Origin: Glaciecola sp964195425
GTDB lineage: Bacteria > Pseudomonadota > Gammaproteobacteria > Enterobacterales > Alteromonadaceae
Direction of reading: 5' to 3'
DNA: 64,000 bases
Assembly (NCBI GenBank): GCA_964195425.1
Contig: CAXMOM010000013.1
Span: 1-64,000, forward strand
Shown: positions 27,124-36,348 of the stretch, in pieces
Layout of the letters: every line of letters starts with the position of its first letter
How positions within the stretch are numbered: the first letter of the stretch is position 1
The notes under the pieces: model-generated
What the model saw: the letters and a program-made list of their open reading frames with translations, nothing else
Databases searched by the model: none
Told to the model about the DNA's origin: nothing
Program-made: the position numbers and the translations under genes

Positions 27124-28656
27124 ATGCATAAATCAATACTTAAAATACTCACTCCAGGATTGTTCATCGTTTTCCATCTATGCGCTTTTTCTGTGATTGC
27201 CAAAGACACATCGATATTTACGCAGCATACAATATCCTTACCTTTTAGCGTAAATCAATCTGTATTGGCGGCAGATATATTAGCTGAGGATGGAGTAGAA
27301 CTGATAGTGGTTGGGATTGATGCTGAGCAGCAACGAACGCTCGCCATTTATGGCTTTGATGAAACCTTGAGTGAGTTTGTTAAGCGAGACCAGATAGCCA
27401 TTGCTAATAATATGTTTGCGTTTGATGTGGGCGAGAAAAAAATAGACGGCTTACAAAGCTTATATTTTTTGAGCAAATCAGAAGTGCAAAGATATATCCC
27501 TGCTCATTTTTCCCATGAGGCTACCTTAAAAACCGTAGAGCTAGTTTCTTCAATGTACTTGTCTGAAATATCAGATTCTTTTGTGCATAAAGACTTCGTC
27601 AAGGACGTGAATGATGATGGTTTGGACGATATCGTGTTACCGCATTTTGAACAAGTAAACTTATGGTTGTCTGATTGCTGCGGACTAAGGCATCCGCAGA
27701 GTCTGTCGATACCTGCAAGATTAGAAGTTTACGAAAGTAGTGTGGTATACGATGACGCAAAACTCTATTTTCAAGACATGGATCAAGATGGCACAACAGA
27801 CATTGTCAAAGTGGAACACGGAAAATTACTGGTTTATTCGCAAAATGAAAATATGCAGTTTTCCAGTCAAGCGACAATAATTGACATATCTGCATCTATT
27901 TACGCGATTGCTTGGTGGGACATCAAAGACCTCAATGGGCAAGAACTGGATCAAAGTAATCTAATGCATCGCAGGCTAACTAGTATAAAAGATATTAATG
28001 GCGACAAGATCCCTGACATTACGGTCGAATTCACTAAAAGTTCTGGAGTATTAGACAAAACCATCGATTATGAGTTTTATTATGGCGATGTCACTCAACG
28101 CAAGCTATCTTACTCAACACAAGCTAATGCAAGTGTTACCTCTGAGGACACCTTAGACGGATTGCAGTTTCTCGACCTTGAAGAAGACGGCATTCAGGAA
28201 GTGATGGTTTCGTCTTTTGATATTGGTATTTCACAAATTATTGGTGCAATATTATCAGGCGGTATTGACCAAGATGTAATGATATTTTCAATGGATAGTG
28301 AAAATCAATTTGGCAAAAAACCAATGATAAAAAAAGAGGTTGAAATAACCTTTAGCCTGTCTTCAGGAACCAGCGGCCAGCCCTTAATTAAAGTCGCAGA
28401 TATAAACGGAGATAAAATAAAGGATCTTATTTTTTCTGACGGTGCAGATAAAATTAAAGTAACGCTCGCCACGCCTAAAGGAAAAAGGCCTTACGCCAGA
28501 AAAGCACTCAAACAAAATGTAGTGTTGCCTAAAAATGCCTCTCAAATCGCCGAGCACGATCTAAATTCAGATAACAAGGCCGATCTGATTTTGCATTACG
28601 GTAGGGCCGACGGCCCCGAATTGTTAAAGCAAATTACGGTATTGCTGGCGAATTAA
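27124..28656 (+). CDS. Exported FG-GAP/VCBS-repeat protein
   Basis: 510 residues with an N-terminal signal peptide (hydrophobic LTPGLFIVFHLCAFSVIA, cleavage near residue 27). Six EF-hand-like D-x-D-x-D motifs are spread through it: DVNDDGLDD, DMDQDGTTD, DINGDKIPD, DLEEDGIQE, DINGDKIKD and DLNSDNKAD. They mark FG-GAP/VCBS repeats that usually fold into a calcium-dependent beta-propeller. It probably sits in the periplasm or at the surface. No catalytic motif is seen. It is convergent, 21 bp from the TPR lipoprotein gene. Confidence 0.8.
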   Translation: MHKSILKILTPGLFIVFHLCAFSVIAKDTSIFTQHTISLPFSVNQSVLAADILAEDGVELIVVGIDAEQQRTLAIYGFDETLSEFVKRDQIAIANNMFAFDVGEKKIDGLQSLYFLSKSEVQRYIPAHFSHEATLKTVELVSSMYLSEISDSFVHKDFVKDVNDDGLDDIVLPHFEQVNLWLSDCCGLRHPQSLSIPARLEVYESSVVYDDAKLYFQDMDQDGTTDIVKVEHGKLLVYSQNENMQFSSQATIIDISASIYAIAWWDIKDLNGQELDQSNLMHRRLTSIKDINGDKIPDITVEFTKSSGVLDKTIDYEFYYGDVTQRKLSYSTQANASVTSEDTLDGLQFLDLEEDGIQEVMVSSFDIGISQIIGAILSGGIDQDVMIFSMDSENQFGKKPMIKKEVEITFSLSSGTSGQPLIKVADINGDKIKDLIFSDGADKIKVTLATPKGKRPYARKALKQNVVLPKNASQIAEHDLNSDNKADLILHYGRADGPELLKQITVLLAN

Positions 28657-28677
28657 TATTTATTAAAAACGCTTTTA

Positions 28678-29934
28678 TTAGCCAGAATTGAGGTTTGATT
28701 TGTTTTTAATTGTCTCAATGTAGGTAGAAAGTGCATCTAATTTATTCACGTATGCGCTCACAACCTTTCTTTTACCGGCTTTCTTTTTGGCTAATTTCAA
28801 ATAGCGTTGAGATTTAAGAAGGTCGCCCTTTTCAAAGTAAACCGAGGCAAGTCCAAAATAGAACTGATGCTGGTTGTTGTCTAAACGGATTGCCTTCTCA
28901 TAATGAGACACACTGCTATCAAAACTACCCTCATCTTTATCAATTTCAGCTAACATTTGATGATAGAACGGGTTTTTCATTCGCTTCGACTCTAGTCGTG
29001 AACGAATGTCATCTGCCCCTTTTTTATTCCCGGATCTGTCATAAAGAAATGCTAAGTTTTCCCATGCAGTATTATAATCTTCGTCTATTGCGATAGCTTG
29101 CCTATAAGCTTTATGTGCGAGATTATATAGCCCCATTTTACGATATAAAAAGCCCAGATTCACCCACGTTCCAGCGTGTTTTTTTGAAATTAAAATAGCC
29201 TCTTTAAAATAAGCGTAAGCCTTATCAGAATTACCTTGAAGCAGGGCATCTGCGCCTTTGTTATTATAAAACATAGCAACGATGGTTTGTTTGCTTGTTT
29301 TTTGAGTAAAAAACTTTTTGGAACGTGCTTGGGGATCAAAATCAACCACCAAAGCATTATCAAAAATTTGTTGTATTCCTAGTTCAGCTTTTACCGTAAT
29401 TCTTAGATTCACATGCCCACTAATTAAGGTATAGCCGCCTCTGCGCATCCAATATTCGGGAATATCTACAATTTGGAATTGAGTTGAAAAACCGGCCTCT
29501 TGCGCCATTGCATAAGTCATTATTGATAACGATAAACAATTTGCAGATGCACTATTGAAAGTATCTGTAGCGGTAGTATTTGCAGACGATTCATAGACTA
29601 AATCAAGATCAGAGCGATCAAAAATACTTCGTATTAGTTTTTTTGCTTTATTATCGCCGGGTCGAATACCCGACATCGAATCGTGAACAAAAGCTTTTGC
29701 ATCATCATCTAACGCAAAAATCTGTTCTGGTTGTTCAATTTCATAGAGTTTAAATTCAGGAAAAGCGTCATCAGCAAATATAAGAGCAATTGGCAAAGCT
29801 TCTGATTTTGATTGTTCGGTTGAAGCACAGCCAACGCAAAAAAACAAAAACGTAAAAATTAGTATCACCCGCATAAGCTGAAGATGATTGTTAGTATAAA
29901 TAAGATACTTATGGGTAATGCCCACATAACTCAT
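28678..29934 (-). CDS. Transglutaminase-like plus TPR lipoprotein
   Basis: 418 residues from ATG 29934, chosen because GGAGG precedes it by 7 bp; an upstream ATG (29955) and a downstream ATG (29874) are alternatives. The hydrophobic LIFTFLFFCVGC is a lipobox. Residues about 75-190 resemble a transglutaminase-like fold: Cys in ASANCLSLSIMTYAMA, His in SGHVNLRI, Asp in VVDFDPQ. From about 225 onward four or five TPRs follow (GTWVNLGFLYRKMGLYNLAHKAYRQAI, TAWENLAFLYDRSGN, HQFYFGLASVYFEKGD). It probably acts in the envelope as a scaffold or peptidase-like protein; no partner is known. Confidence 0.75.
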   Translation of the reverse strand: MSYVGITHKYLIYTNNHLQLMRVILIFTFLFFCVGCASTEQSKSEALPIALIFADDAFPEFKLYEIEQPEQIFALDDDAKAFVHDSMSGIRPGDNKAKKLIRSIFDRSDLDLVYESSANTTATDTFNSASANCLSLSIMTYAMAQEAGFSTQFQIVDIPEYWMRRGGYTLISGHVNLRITVKAELGIQQIFDNALVVDFDPQARSKKFFTQKTSKQTIVAMFYNNKGADALLQGNSDKAYAYFKEAILISKKHAGTWVNLGFLYRKMGLYNLAHKAYRQAIAIDEDYNTAWENLAFLYDRSGNKKGADDIRSRLESKRMKNPFYHQMLAEIDKDEGSFDSSVSHYEKAIRLDNNQHQFYFGLASVYFEKGDLLKSQRYLKLAKKKAGKRKVVSAYVNKLDALSTYIETIKNKSNLNSG

Positions 29935-30348
29935 GAACCTACCTCCGAACACCATGTTCTATGTTAATACTAGTACAATAACTGACCAAACACAAAATGA
30001 AATAACAGCAGCGCGTGAATCCCCATTAATATTCATTCATCGTATAGGTCAGCTATCCTATCTTTCGAAGGCAGATTTTTAAAGACATACGGCAGTCGAC
30101 TTGACTATTGAGGTCGGTTTTGATGAATTGCTATTAAAATAAAATAAAATAAAATAAAATAAAATACAAATTCAACCCGAACCTAGTATTCTTTCGTAGT
30201 AAGCTATCTGAGAAGTGAGTTTATAGACTCAAAACTCAACAAAATCAAAGCTTGTTGCATAGATCAGGCTTATAGTTTACTTTACTCGCATTTACATCTT
30301 TCGAAGTGCTTAATAAGCGTACAACAACAATTGGAGCACAGCGAAACC
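29935..30348. other. Intergenic region upstream of the mrp operon
   Basis: About 410 bp between divergent genes. It contains a run of six AAAAT repeats (30136-30165). The rest is AT-rich with no gene or clear hairpin. The mrp promoter should lie between about 30170 and 30330. Confidence 0.5.
30136..30165. repeat. Pentanucleotide tandem repeat (AAAAT)6
   Basis: Six exact tandem copies of AAAAT, followed by a degenerate copy (ACAAAT). It lies about 180 bp upstream of mrpA. Repeats of this kind can change length by slipped-strand mispairing. Confidence 0.95.
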
Positions 30349-33147
30349 ATGAGCTTGTTTTGGATAACAGCAATATTGTTGTTTGGTGTATTACTACCGA
30401 TACTTACCGAAAGGCTCGGGCGTACAATCAACACCATATTTACCATGCTGGCGCCCGCAATTGCGCTGGCCTACATAATTAGTTTAATGCCAACTGTCCT
30501 CGCAGGTGAGGTTGTCATCGAATATTTAGAGTGGATACCTTCCATAGGACTCACTTTATCAATGCGACTTGATGGACTCTCATTAATGTTCGCCCTACTG
30601 ATCCTAGGCATAGGGTTACTTATCATTCTATACGCCCGATATTATCTGTCTGAAAAAGAAGCTGTTGGACGTTTTTTTTCTTATTTAATTCTCTTCATGA
30701 CAGCAATGCTATCTATTGTGCTCGCAAACAACGTGCTTCAGATGTGGATGGCTTGGGAAGTTACCAGCATAAGTTCATTTTTATTAATTAGCTTCTGGTC
30801 GTCAAAATCTGAATCGCGAAAGGGCGCGCGAATGGCGCTTACCGTGACAGGGGCTGGTGGATTGGCCTTACTTGCTGGATTGCTGCTGGTGGGTGACATT
30901 GTTGGTAGCTATGATTTGAGCGTAATATTAGCTAGTGGTGATTTAATTCGGGAACATGCTCTTTATCCTGTAACGCTTATCTTGATCTTGCTTGGTGCTT
31001 TTACAAAATCGGCTCAGTTTCCGTTTCATTTTTGGTTGCCTCATGCCATGGCAGCGCCTACGCCTGTTAGTGCTTATCTGCACTCTGCTACTATGGTTAA
31101 AGCCGGTATTTTCTTGCTTGCGCGTATGTATCCTGTGTTATCGGGAACCGAAATGTGGTTTTTGATTGTCAGCATGACAGGCTTGATAACCTTACTGTTA
31201 GGCGCTTACATAGCACTCTTTAAACATGATTTAAAAGGCTTGCTTGCTTATTCCACAATAAGCCACCTAGGTCTTATTGTTTTACTTTTAGGACTCGATA
31301 CAGAACTGGCTGCCGTAGCGGCACTGTTTCACATTATGAATCATGCTGTATTTAAAGCTTCTTTATTCATGGCCGCGGGTATTATTGACCATGAATCGGG
31401 TACTAGAGACATGCGTAAACTCAATGGCTTATGGCGATTTATGCCTTATACCGCAACTCTTGCCATGGTTGCAGCGGCTTCAATGGCTGGCGTACCGCTG
31501 TTCAATGGCTTTTTGTCGAAAGAAATGTTTCTTGCCGAAACACTACATTCTTCGGCCTTAGGGTTTCTTTCTTGGGTAATTCCGGTCTTAGCGACGCTTG
31601 CCGCTATTTTTGCGGTTGCCTACTCAGTGCGCTTTATCCACGACGTATTCTTTAATGGTGAACCAGTAGATTTACCCAAAACGCCGCATGAACCACCGCG
31701 CTATATGAAAGTTCCTATCGAAATACTGGTGCTTTTATGTTTAGCGGTAGGCATCGCCCCAGAATTAATGATTGGCGATTTATTAGCGGCTGCTGCGTCA
31801 AGTGTGCTGATGACTGAGCTTCCTTATTACAGCCTAACGATTTGGCATGGATTTAACTTACCCTTATTAATGAGTATCATTGCCATTGCCGGGGGCTTAT
31901 TGGTGTATTCGTATCGCCGTCATTTGTATCGTTTCCAAGCGCAATTTAAAGAATCAGACGAAAAACTTATTTTTGAGGGCGTGATACAAACACTTGTGGG
32001 CTACGCGGTAAAGGTACACGAGGGTTTAAGTAACGGCTCTTTACAGCGCTATATTGCTGCGCTGTTGTTGTTCGCTATCGCTATTACTGCAATTCCGCTT
32101 ATTAATCTTAATACAGCTAAGACTCATTTTCCTGACCAAGCAATTAGCGGCGTTGAAATTACCGCGGCCATCATTTTGTGCTTAAGCGCCATTGCTACTG
32201 TCATTTATCATCGTAAACGTATGATCGCGCTTATTACCATATCGGTCGTAGGGCTTATTGTGTCTATCGCATTTGCTCGCTTTTCTGCTCCTGACCTTGC
32301 GCTCACGCAGCTTTCCGTAGAGGTTGTGACGGTGATTTTGTTAATGCTAGCACTGTTCTTTTTACCGCAAAAAACCGCCGCAGAATCATCACCTTCACGT
32401 GTGGTCAGAGACGTTGGTATTGCGGCGGCTATAGGTGGCTTGGTTGCCACGATTAATTATGCCTTTATCACGCAGCCCTTTGACAACAGCATTTCTGAGT
32501 TTTTCTTGGCCAACAGTAAAACCGGCGGGGGTGGTACAAATGCTGTAAACGTAATACTGGTTGATTTTAGAGGACTAGATACGCTGGGCGAAATTCTTGT
32601 TTTAGGCATTGCGGCGCTAGGCATCTTTAATTTGCTTGCACGGGTGCGTTTAGCGATGCCATCTGCTAATGAGAGCGGTCTTAAATGGTCTGAAGATCGT
32701 CATCCTCCTATTTTGGCAATGATCTCACAAAGTTTGTTGCCGCTTGCGCTGTTGGTATCGTTTTATATATTCCTACGCGGTCATAACATGCCCGGAGGAG
32801 GCTTTATTGCTGGCTTAATAACCGCTGTTGCGCTAATTCAGCAGTACATTGCGCATGGTGTAGATTGGATTAAACCGCGTATAAAAGTCGACTACCAAAC
32901 CTTAATAGGCTTAGGCGTATTAATTGCTACACTGACCGGTATTGCCAGTTGGTTCTTCGGGCGTCCATTTATGACGACGTGGTTTGACTATTTTGATATC
33001 CCATTGATTGGCGAAATAGAGCTAGCAAGTGCACTGGTATTTGATTTAGGCGTTTATTTGACGGTGGTAGGTGCAACTCTATTGATATTGGCGAGCTTAG
33101 GTAAGCTCACTTCAGTTCACCGCCCAACTGCAACTGCGGAGGAATAA
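30349..33147 (+). CDS. mrpA: MrpA (fused with MrpB-like domain), Na+/H+ antiporter subunit
   Basis: 932 residues from ATG 30349; a TTG six codons earlier sits inside the GGAG Shine-Dalgarno zone and is less likely. The first two thirds are the proton-pumping NuoL-like domain (LYARYYLSEKEAVGRFFSYLI; MWMAWEVTSISSFLLI; HFWLPHAMAAPTPVSAYLHSATMVKAGIFL; HIMNHAVFKASLFMAAG). The C-terminal third carries the MrpB-like segment (ILVDFRGLDTLGEILVLGIAALG; LRGHNMPGGGFIAGLI). Such A-B fusions are known in gram-negative Pha/Mrp operons and explain the missing mrpB. It catalyses Na+ (or K+) export for H+. Confidence 0.95.
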   Translation: MSLFWITAILLFGVLLPILTERLGRTINTIFTMLAPAIALAYIISLMPTVLAGEVVIEYLEWIPSIGLTLSMRLDGLSLMFALLILGIGLLIILYARYYLSEKEAVGRFFSYLILFMTAMLSIVLANNVLQMWMAWEVTSISSFLLISFWSSKSESRKGARMALTVTGAGGLALLAGLLLVGDIVGSYDLSVILASGDLIREHALYPVTLILILLGAFTKSAQFPFHFWLPHAMAAPTPVSAYLHSATMVKAGIFLLARMYPVLSGTEMWFLIVSMTGLITLLLGAYIALFKHDLKGLLAYSTISHLGLIVLLLGLDTELAAVAALFHIMNHAVFKASLFMAAGIIDHESGTRDMRKLNGLWRFMPYTATLAMVAAASMAGVPLFNGFLSKEMFLAETLHSSALGFLSWVIPVLATLAAIFAVAYSVRFIHDVFFNGEPVDLPKTPHEPPRYMKVPIEILVLLCLAVGIAPELMIGDLLAAAASSVLMTELPYYSLTIWHGFNLPLLMSIIAIAGGLLVYSYRRHLYRFQAQFKESDEKLIFEGVIQTLVGYAVKVHEGLSNGSLQRYIAALLLFAIAITAIPLINLNTAKTHFPDQAISGVEITAAIILCLSAIATVIYHRKRMIALITISVVGLIVSIAFARFSAPDLALTQLSVEVVTVILLMLALFFLPQKTAAESSPSRVVRDVGIAAAIGGLVATINYAFITQPFDNSISEFFLANSKTGGGGTNAVNVILVDFRGLDTLGEILVLGIAALGIFNLLARVRLAMPSANESGLKWSEDRHPPILAMISQSLLPLALLVSFYIFLRGHNMPGGGFIAGLITAVALIQQYIAHGVDWIKPRIKVDYQTLIGLGVLIATLTGIASWFFGRPFMTTWFDYFDIPLIGEIELASALVFDLGVYLTVVGATLLILASLGKLTSVHRPTATAEE

Positions 33148-33512
33148 TGGAAACTGTATACGTAATTTGTGTGGGTATATTAACGTCTTGCGGCATATTT
33201 TTGTGTTTAAGAGGCCGCACTTTTTCAGTAGTGGTTGGCTTAACTATGCTTTCATATGCAGTTAATCTATTTTTGTTTTCAAGTGGTCGATTGAATCTAA
33301 AAGATGCTGCCATTTTAGGTATGGGTGAAACATATGCAGACCCGCTTCCGCAAGCATTAACATTAACGGCCATTGTAATTGGTTTTGCAATGATTGCATT
33401 TGTGGTTATTTTGGCATTGCGCGCCCGCGCTGACCTAGGCAACGACTTTGTAGATGGTACTGAGCCTCCTGATACCGATAAATTAGTAAAACCGAACAGG
33501 GGCAAAGTATGA
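33147..33512 (+). CDS. mrpC: MrpC, Na+/H+ antiporter subunit
   Basis: 121 residues, three membrane spans, homologous to NuoK. ICVGILTSCGIFLCLRGRTFSVVVGLTMLSYAVNLFLFSSGR and ADPLPQALTLTAIVIGFAM are conserved MrpC segments. Its ATG shares a base with the mrpA stop, and its stop overlaps the mrpD start by four bases. Confidence 0.94.
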   Translation: METVYVICVGILTSCGIFLCLRGRTFSVVVGLTMLSYAVNLFLFSSGRLNLKDAAILGMGETYADPLPQALTLTAIVIGFAMIAFVVILALRARADLGNDFVDGTEPPDTDKLVKPNRGKV

Positions 33513-35035
33513 CGCTTCACTTGGCAATCCTGCCTATTTTAATTCCAATGATTGGCGGTTTATTAATGTTGCTGCCGCCGTTCGCTGGTACCCACAGGTA
33601 TCAGTTTAGGCGCGTTGCCGCATTATGTTTGATGCTCGCACAAATAGCCTGTTCAATCTATCTTATGTTAATGGTTGTTAAAAACGGCGCAATTATGTAT
33701 GCGGTAGGCGACTGGCAGCCGCCTTTTGGCATCATTTTATACGCAGATCAACTGTCGGCTATGCTTGTTGCGCTAACGAGCTTTTTAGGTTTAGGCATTA
33801 CTGTGTATTCGTTTTGTGGAGTCGACCGCAAAGGTAAGTATTTCCATCCGCTCGTCCAGTTCCAGTTGTTGGGTATATATGGCGCGTTTTTAACCAACGA
33901 TTTATTTAATCTTTTTGTGTTTTTTGAAGTATTGCTTATCGCATCCTACACCTTGCTTATGCACGGTGAAGGCAAGCAAAAAACCGCTGCAAACTTACAC
34001 TACGTTATTTTAAACTTGATAGGCTCGAGTTTGTTTTTGTTTGCGCTAGGCACGCTTTACGGAATAACAGGTACGCTCAATATTGCTGACATGTCTATGA
34101 GGGTCTCAGAATTGACCGGAAGTAACCAGATTATTGCTCAGGCAGGTGGGTCTTTGTTGTTGATTGTATTTGGCTTAAAAGCCGCAATGCTACCGCTTCA
34201 TTTTTGGCTACCGCAAACGTATGCGGCTGCTAGTGCTCCGGTCGCTGCGCTTTTTGCCATTATGACAAAGGTAGGCGTTTATTGCATATTTCGTGTTTAT
34301 ACTGTCATTTTTGGCGAGCAAGCAGGTGAATTAGCTAACATGATTGAGCCGTGGGTTTGGCCGCTGGCTATACTCACCGTTGTTTTAGGCACAGTAGGCG
34401 CCCTTGCAAGTCCCAACCTGCGAACTCTTGCGGGTAATCTCGTGATTGTATCAGTAGGGACACTATTGATTGCCTTTGCGTTAAGAACACCAGAGGCTTC
34501 CGCTGCAGGCTTGTTTTATCTTGTTCACAGCACGCTAATAACTGCCGCTTTGTTTTTAATAGCAGATATGTTGGGGCAGCAACGCGGCAAAGCCCTTGAT
34601 TACTTTGTTGTCGCACGTAAGATAAAACAGAGTGCATTATTAGGGGGTTTATTTGTGGTCGCAGCGATGGCTGTAGCCGGGCTACCGCCTTTTGGAGGCT
34701 TTTTAGGTAAACTCGTTATTTTACAATCTGCCATGGATTCAGACAAAAAAATATGGGTTTGGTCAATTATCTTGTTGTCTAGTCTAGCCACAATCATTGC
34801 GTTATCGAGAGCAGGGACAACGTTGTTTTGGCGAAACACACCTAGTCGTGATGCCTCTGAATCACCAGGCGTTTCCAAATGGCAACTTTGTGGAGCATTT
34901 TTGTTGCTCGGTGCTTCACCTTTACTGGCTATTTTTGGCGCAAGCATGATTGAATATACCAATAATGCGGCTACGCAACTGCACGATGTTAATTATTTAA
35001 TTGAAGTGATGAATTTAGGGGGAGATACGCAATGA
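33509..35035 (+). CDS. mrpD: MrpD, Na+/H+ antiporter subunit
   Basis: 508 residues, about 14 membrane spans, NuoM/NuoN-like. Family motifs are LFNLFVFFEVLLIASYTLLMHG, LKAAMLPLHFWLPQTYAAASAPVAALFAIMTKVGVYCIFR and GLPPFGGFLGK. It is the second proton-channel-like subunit of the complex. ATGA overlaps link it to mrpC before and mrpE after. Confidence 0.95.
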   Translation: MTLHLAILPILIPMIGGLLMLLPPFAGTHRYQFRRVAALCLMLAQIACSIYLMLMVVKNGAIMYAVGDWQPPFGIILYADQLSAMLVALTSFLGLGITVYSFCGVDRKGKYFHPLVQFQLLGIYGAFLTNDLFNLFVFFEVLLIASYTLLMHGEGKQKTAANLHYVILNLIGSSLFLFALGTLYGITGTLNIADMSMRVSELTGSNQIIAQAGGSLLLIVFGLKAAMLPLHFWLPQTYAAASAPVAALFAIMTKVGVYCIFRVYTVIFGEQAGELANMIEPWVWPLAILTVVLGTVGALASPNLRTLAGNLVIVSVGTLLIAFALRTPEASAAGLFYLVHSTLITAALFLIADMLGQQRGKALDYFVVARKIKQSALLGGLFVVAAMAVAGLPPFGGFLGKLVILQSAMDSDKKIWVWSIILLSSLATIIALSRAGTTLFWRNTPSRDASESPGVSKWQLCGAFLLLGASPLLAIFGASMIEYTNNAATQLHDVNYLIEVMNLGGDTQ

Positions 35036-35532
35036 GTATATTCTCACGTTTATTACCTATGCCCCTGCACAGCCTAACACTTTTGATTGTGTGGCTTATG
35101 CTAAATACCACTGTTAGTCTAGGTCATATTTTACTTGGTGCGGTGCTTGGAATTGTTATTCCTCTGCTATGTGCCCCTTTAAGAGTGCCTCAGCCTAAAG
35201 TTGAGAAACCGTTTAAAGCCCTGGCGTATATATTTGTGGTACTCAAAGACATCGTTGTTGCCAATATTGAGGTAGCCTTTTTGGTTGTAGGACCTATGCG
35301 CAGAGTTAAACCGGGTTTTGTTGCGGTGCCTCTTGACCTAAGCCATATCTTTCCTATAACAGTGCTTGCCAGCACGGTAACCATGACACCTGGTACGGTG
35401 AGCGCTGAAGTATCAAAAGACGAAAAGTGGCTATATGTGCATGTACTAAACATGCCAGAAAACGAGCAAGAAGTCATTGATTTGATTAAAAATTGCTATG
35501 AGTCACGTGTTAAGGAGATTTTTGGATGTTAG
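35032..35532 (+). CDS. mrpE: MrpE, Na+/H+ antiporter subunit
   Basis: 166 residues with two or three N-terminal hydrophobic segments and a soluble C-terminal part. LILLGAVLGIV-type opening, VVLKDIVVANIEVAFLVVGP and the signature ILASTVTMTPGTVSAEVSKD-like stretch near 110 (ITVLASTVTMTPGTVSAEV) identify MrpE. It overlaps mrpD by four bases and mrpF by seven. Confidence 0.94.
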   Translation: MSIFSRLLPMPLHSLTLLIVWLMLNTTVSLGHILLGAVLGIVIPLLCAPLRVPQPKVEKPFKALAYIFVVLKDIVVANIEVAFLVVGPMRRVKPGFVAVPLDLSHIFPITVLASTVTMTPGTVSAEVSKDEKWLYVHVLNMPENEQEVIDLIKNCYESRVKEIFGC

Positions 35533-35795
35533 AAATTGCTGTAGTGTTGGTTGCTGTGATGCTGTGTATCGCGCTAGTGCTTAACATGTGGCGTCTTATT
35601 ATTGGACCTCATGTAGTTGATCGTATTTTAGCGCTCGACACCATGTACATTAACAGTATTGCCTTAATTTTACTGTACGGCATTTACAATCAAACGCCTT
35701 TGTATTTTGAAGCCGCTTTGCTAATCGCTATGCTGGGATTTGTTAGTAGCGTTGCGTTTGGGAAATATTTGTTGCGCGGCGATATCATCGAATAG
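35526..35795 (+). CDS. mrpF: MrpF, Na+/H+ antiporter subunit
   Basis: 89 residues, three membrane spans. RLIIGPHVVDRILALDTMYINSIALILLYGI and the closing MLGFVSSVAFGKYLLRG are typical of MrpF. It overlaps mrpE by seven bases and is followed eight bases later by mrpG with AGGAGG as Shine-Dalgarno. Confidence 0.94.
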   Translation: MLEIAVVLVAVMLCIALVLNMWRLIIGPHVVDRILALDTMYINSIALILLYGIYNQTPLYFEAALLIAMLGFVSSVAFGKYLLRGDIIE

Positions 35796-35803
35796 GAGGA
35801 AGT

Positions 35804-36193
35804 ATGAGTTTTATAGTTGAACTAATTATATCTGCGCTCCTGATTTCAGGTGGGCTCTTTGTGCTTGTGGGTTCTATAGGGCTACTGAGGCTGCAAGATT
35901 TTTACGTCCGCTTACACGCCCCCACAAAAGCAACAACCCTTGGCCTTGGCGGTATTCTGATAGGTTCAATGGTATATATGTATGATATTCAGGGGCATTT
36001 GAGCATTAACGAGCTATTAATTACCCTGTTTTTAGTCATCACCGCCCCTGTAACGGCACATATACTCGCAAAAGCAGCTATGCATCACCGCGTTAAGGTC
36101 ATGGAGCGCACACGTAATCAAGATCTTATTGAGACCGCACGTATGCAGTTGCCGCCCGAGCAAAATAGTAAAAAGCAAGAGCAAGATACCTAA
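35804..36193 (+). CDS. mrpG: MrpG, Na+/H+ antiporter subunit
   Basis: 129 residues, three membrane spans and a hydrophilic charged tail. GLFVLVGSIGLLRLQDFYVRLHAPTKATTLGLGGILIGSM is the MrpG signature. It closes the A(B)CDEFG operon. All six proteins form one inner-membrane complex giving Na+ and alkali tolerance and pH homeostasis, as expected for a marine organism. Confidence 0.94.
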   Translation: MSFIVELIISALLISGGLFVLVGSIGLLRLQDFYVRLHAPTKATTLGLGGILIGSMVYMYDIQGHLSINELLITLFLVITAPVTAHILAKAAMHHRVKVMERTRNQDLIETARMQLPPEQNSKKQEQDT

Positions 36194-36199
36194 ACATAA

Positions 36200-36230
36200 A
36201 CTACTACCTGAAATTGATCAGGTGTGTAGT
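36200..36230. terminator. Hairpin between mrpG and the convergent Sel1 gene
   Basis: ACTAC-T-ACCTGA pairs with TCAGGT-GT-GTAGT across a 6-nt loop just after mrpG. No T run follows, so efficiency is uncertain. Confidence 0.45.
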
Positions 36231-36348
36231 GTATTAGCATCTACAAAACAACGCCTTTGTTTTAGTACTTAGCCCGTCACTACTTGTAATCATTCCTGTC
36301 ACTACTTATTGGCGGCGCTTAATTATTTTGGGCATTAATGAGAGTGCT

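Noticed and set aside
30136..30165. Start of a CRISPR-like array
   Set aside because: The units are 5 bp and directly adjacent with no spacers; no cas gene is present.
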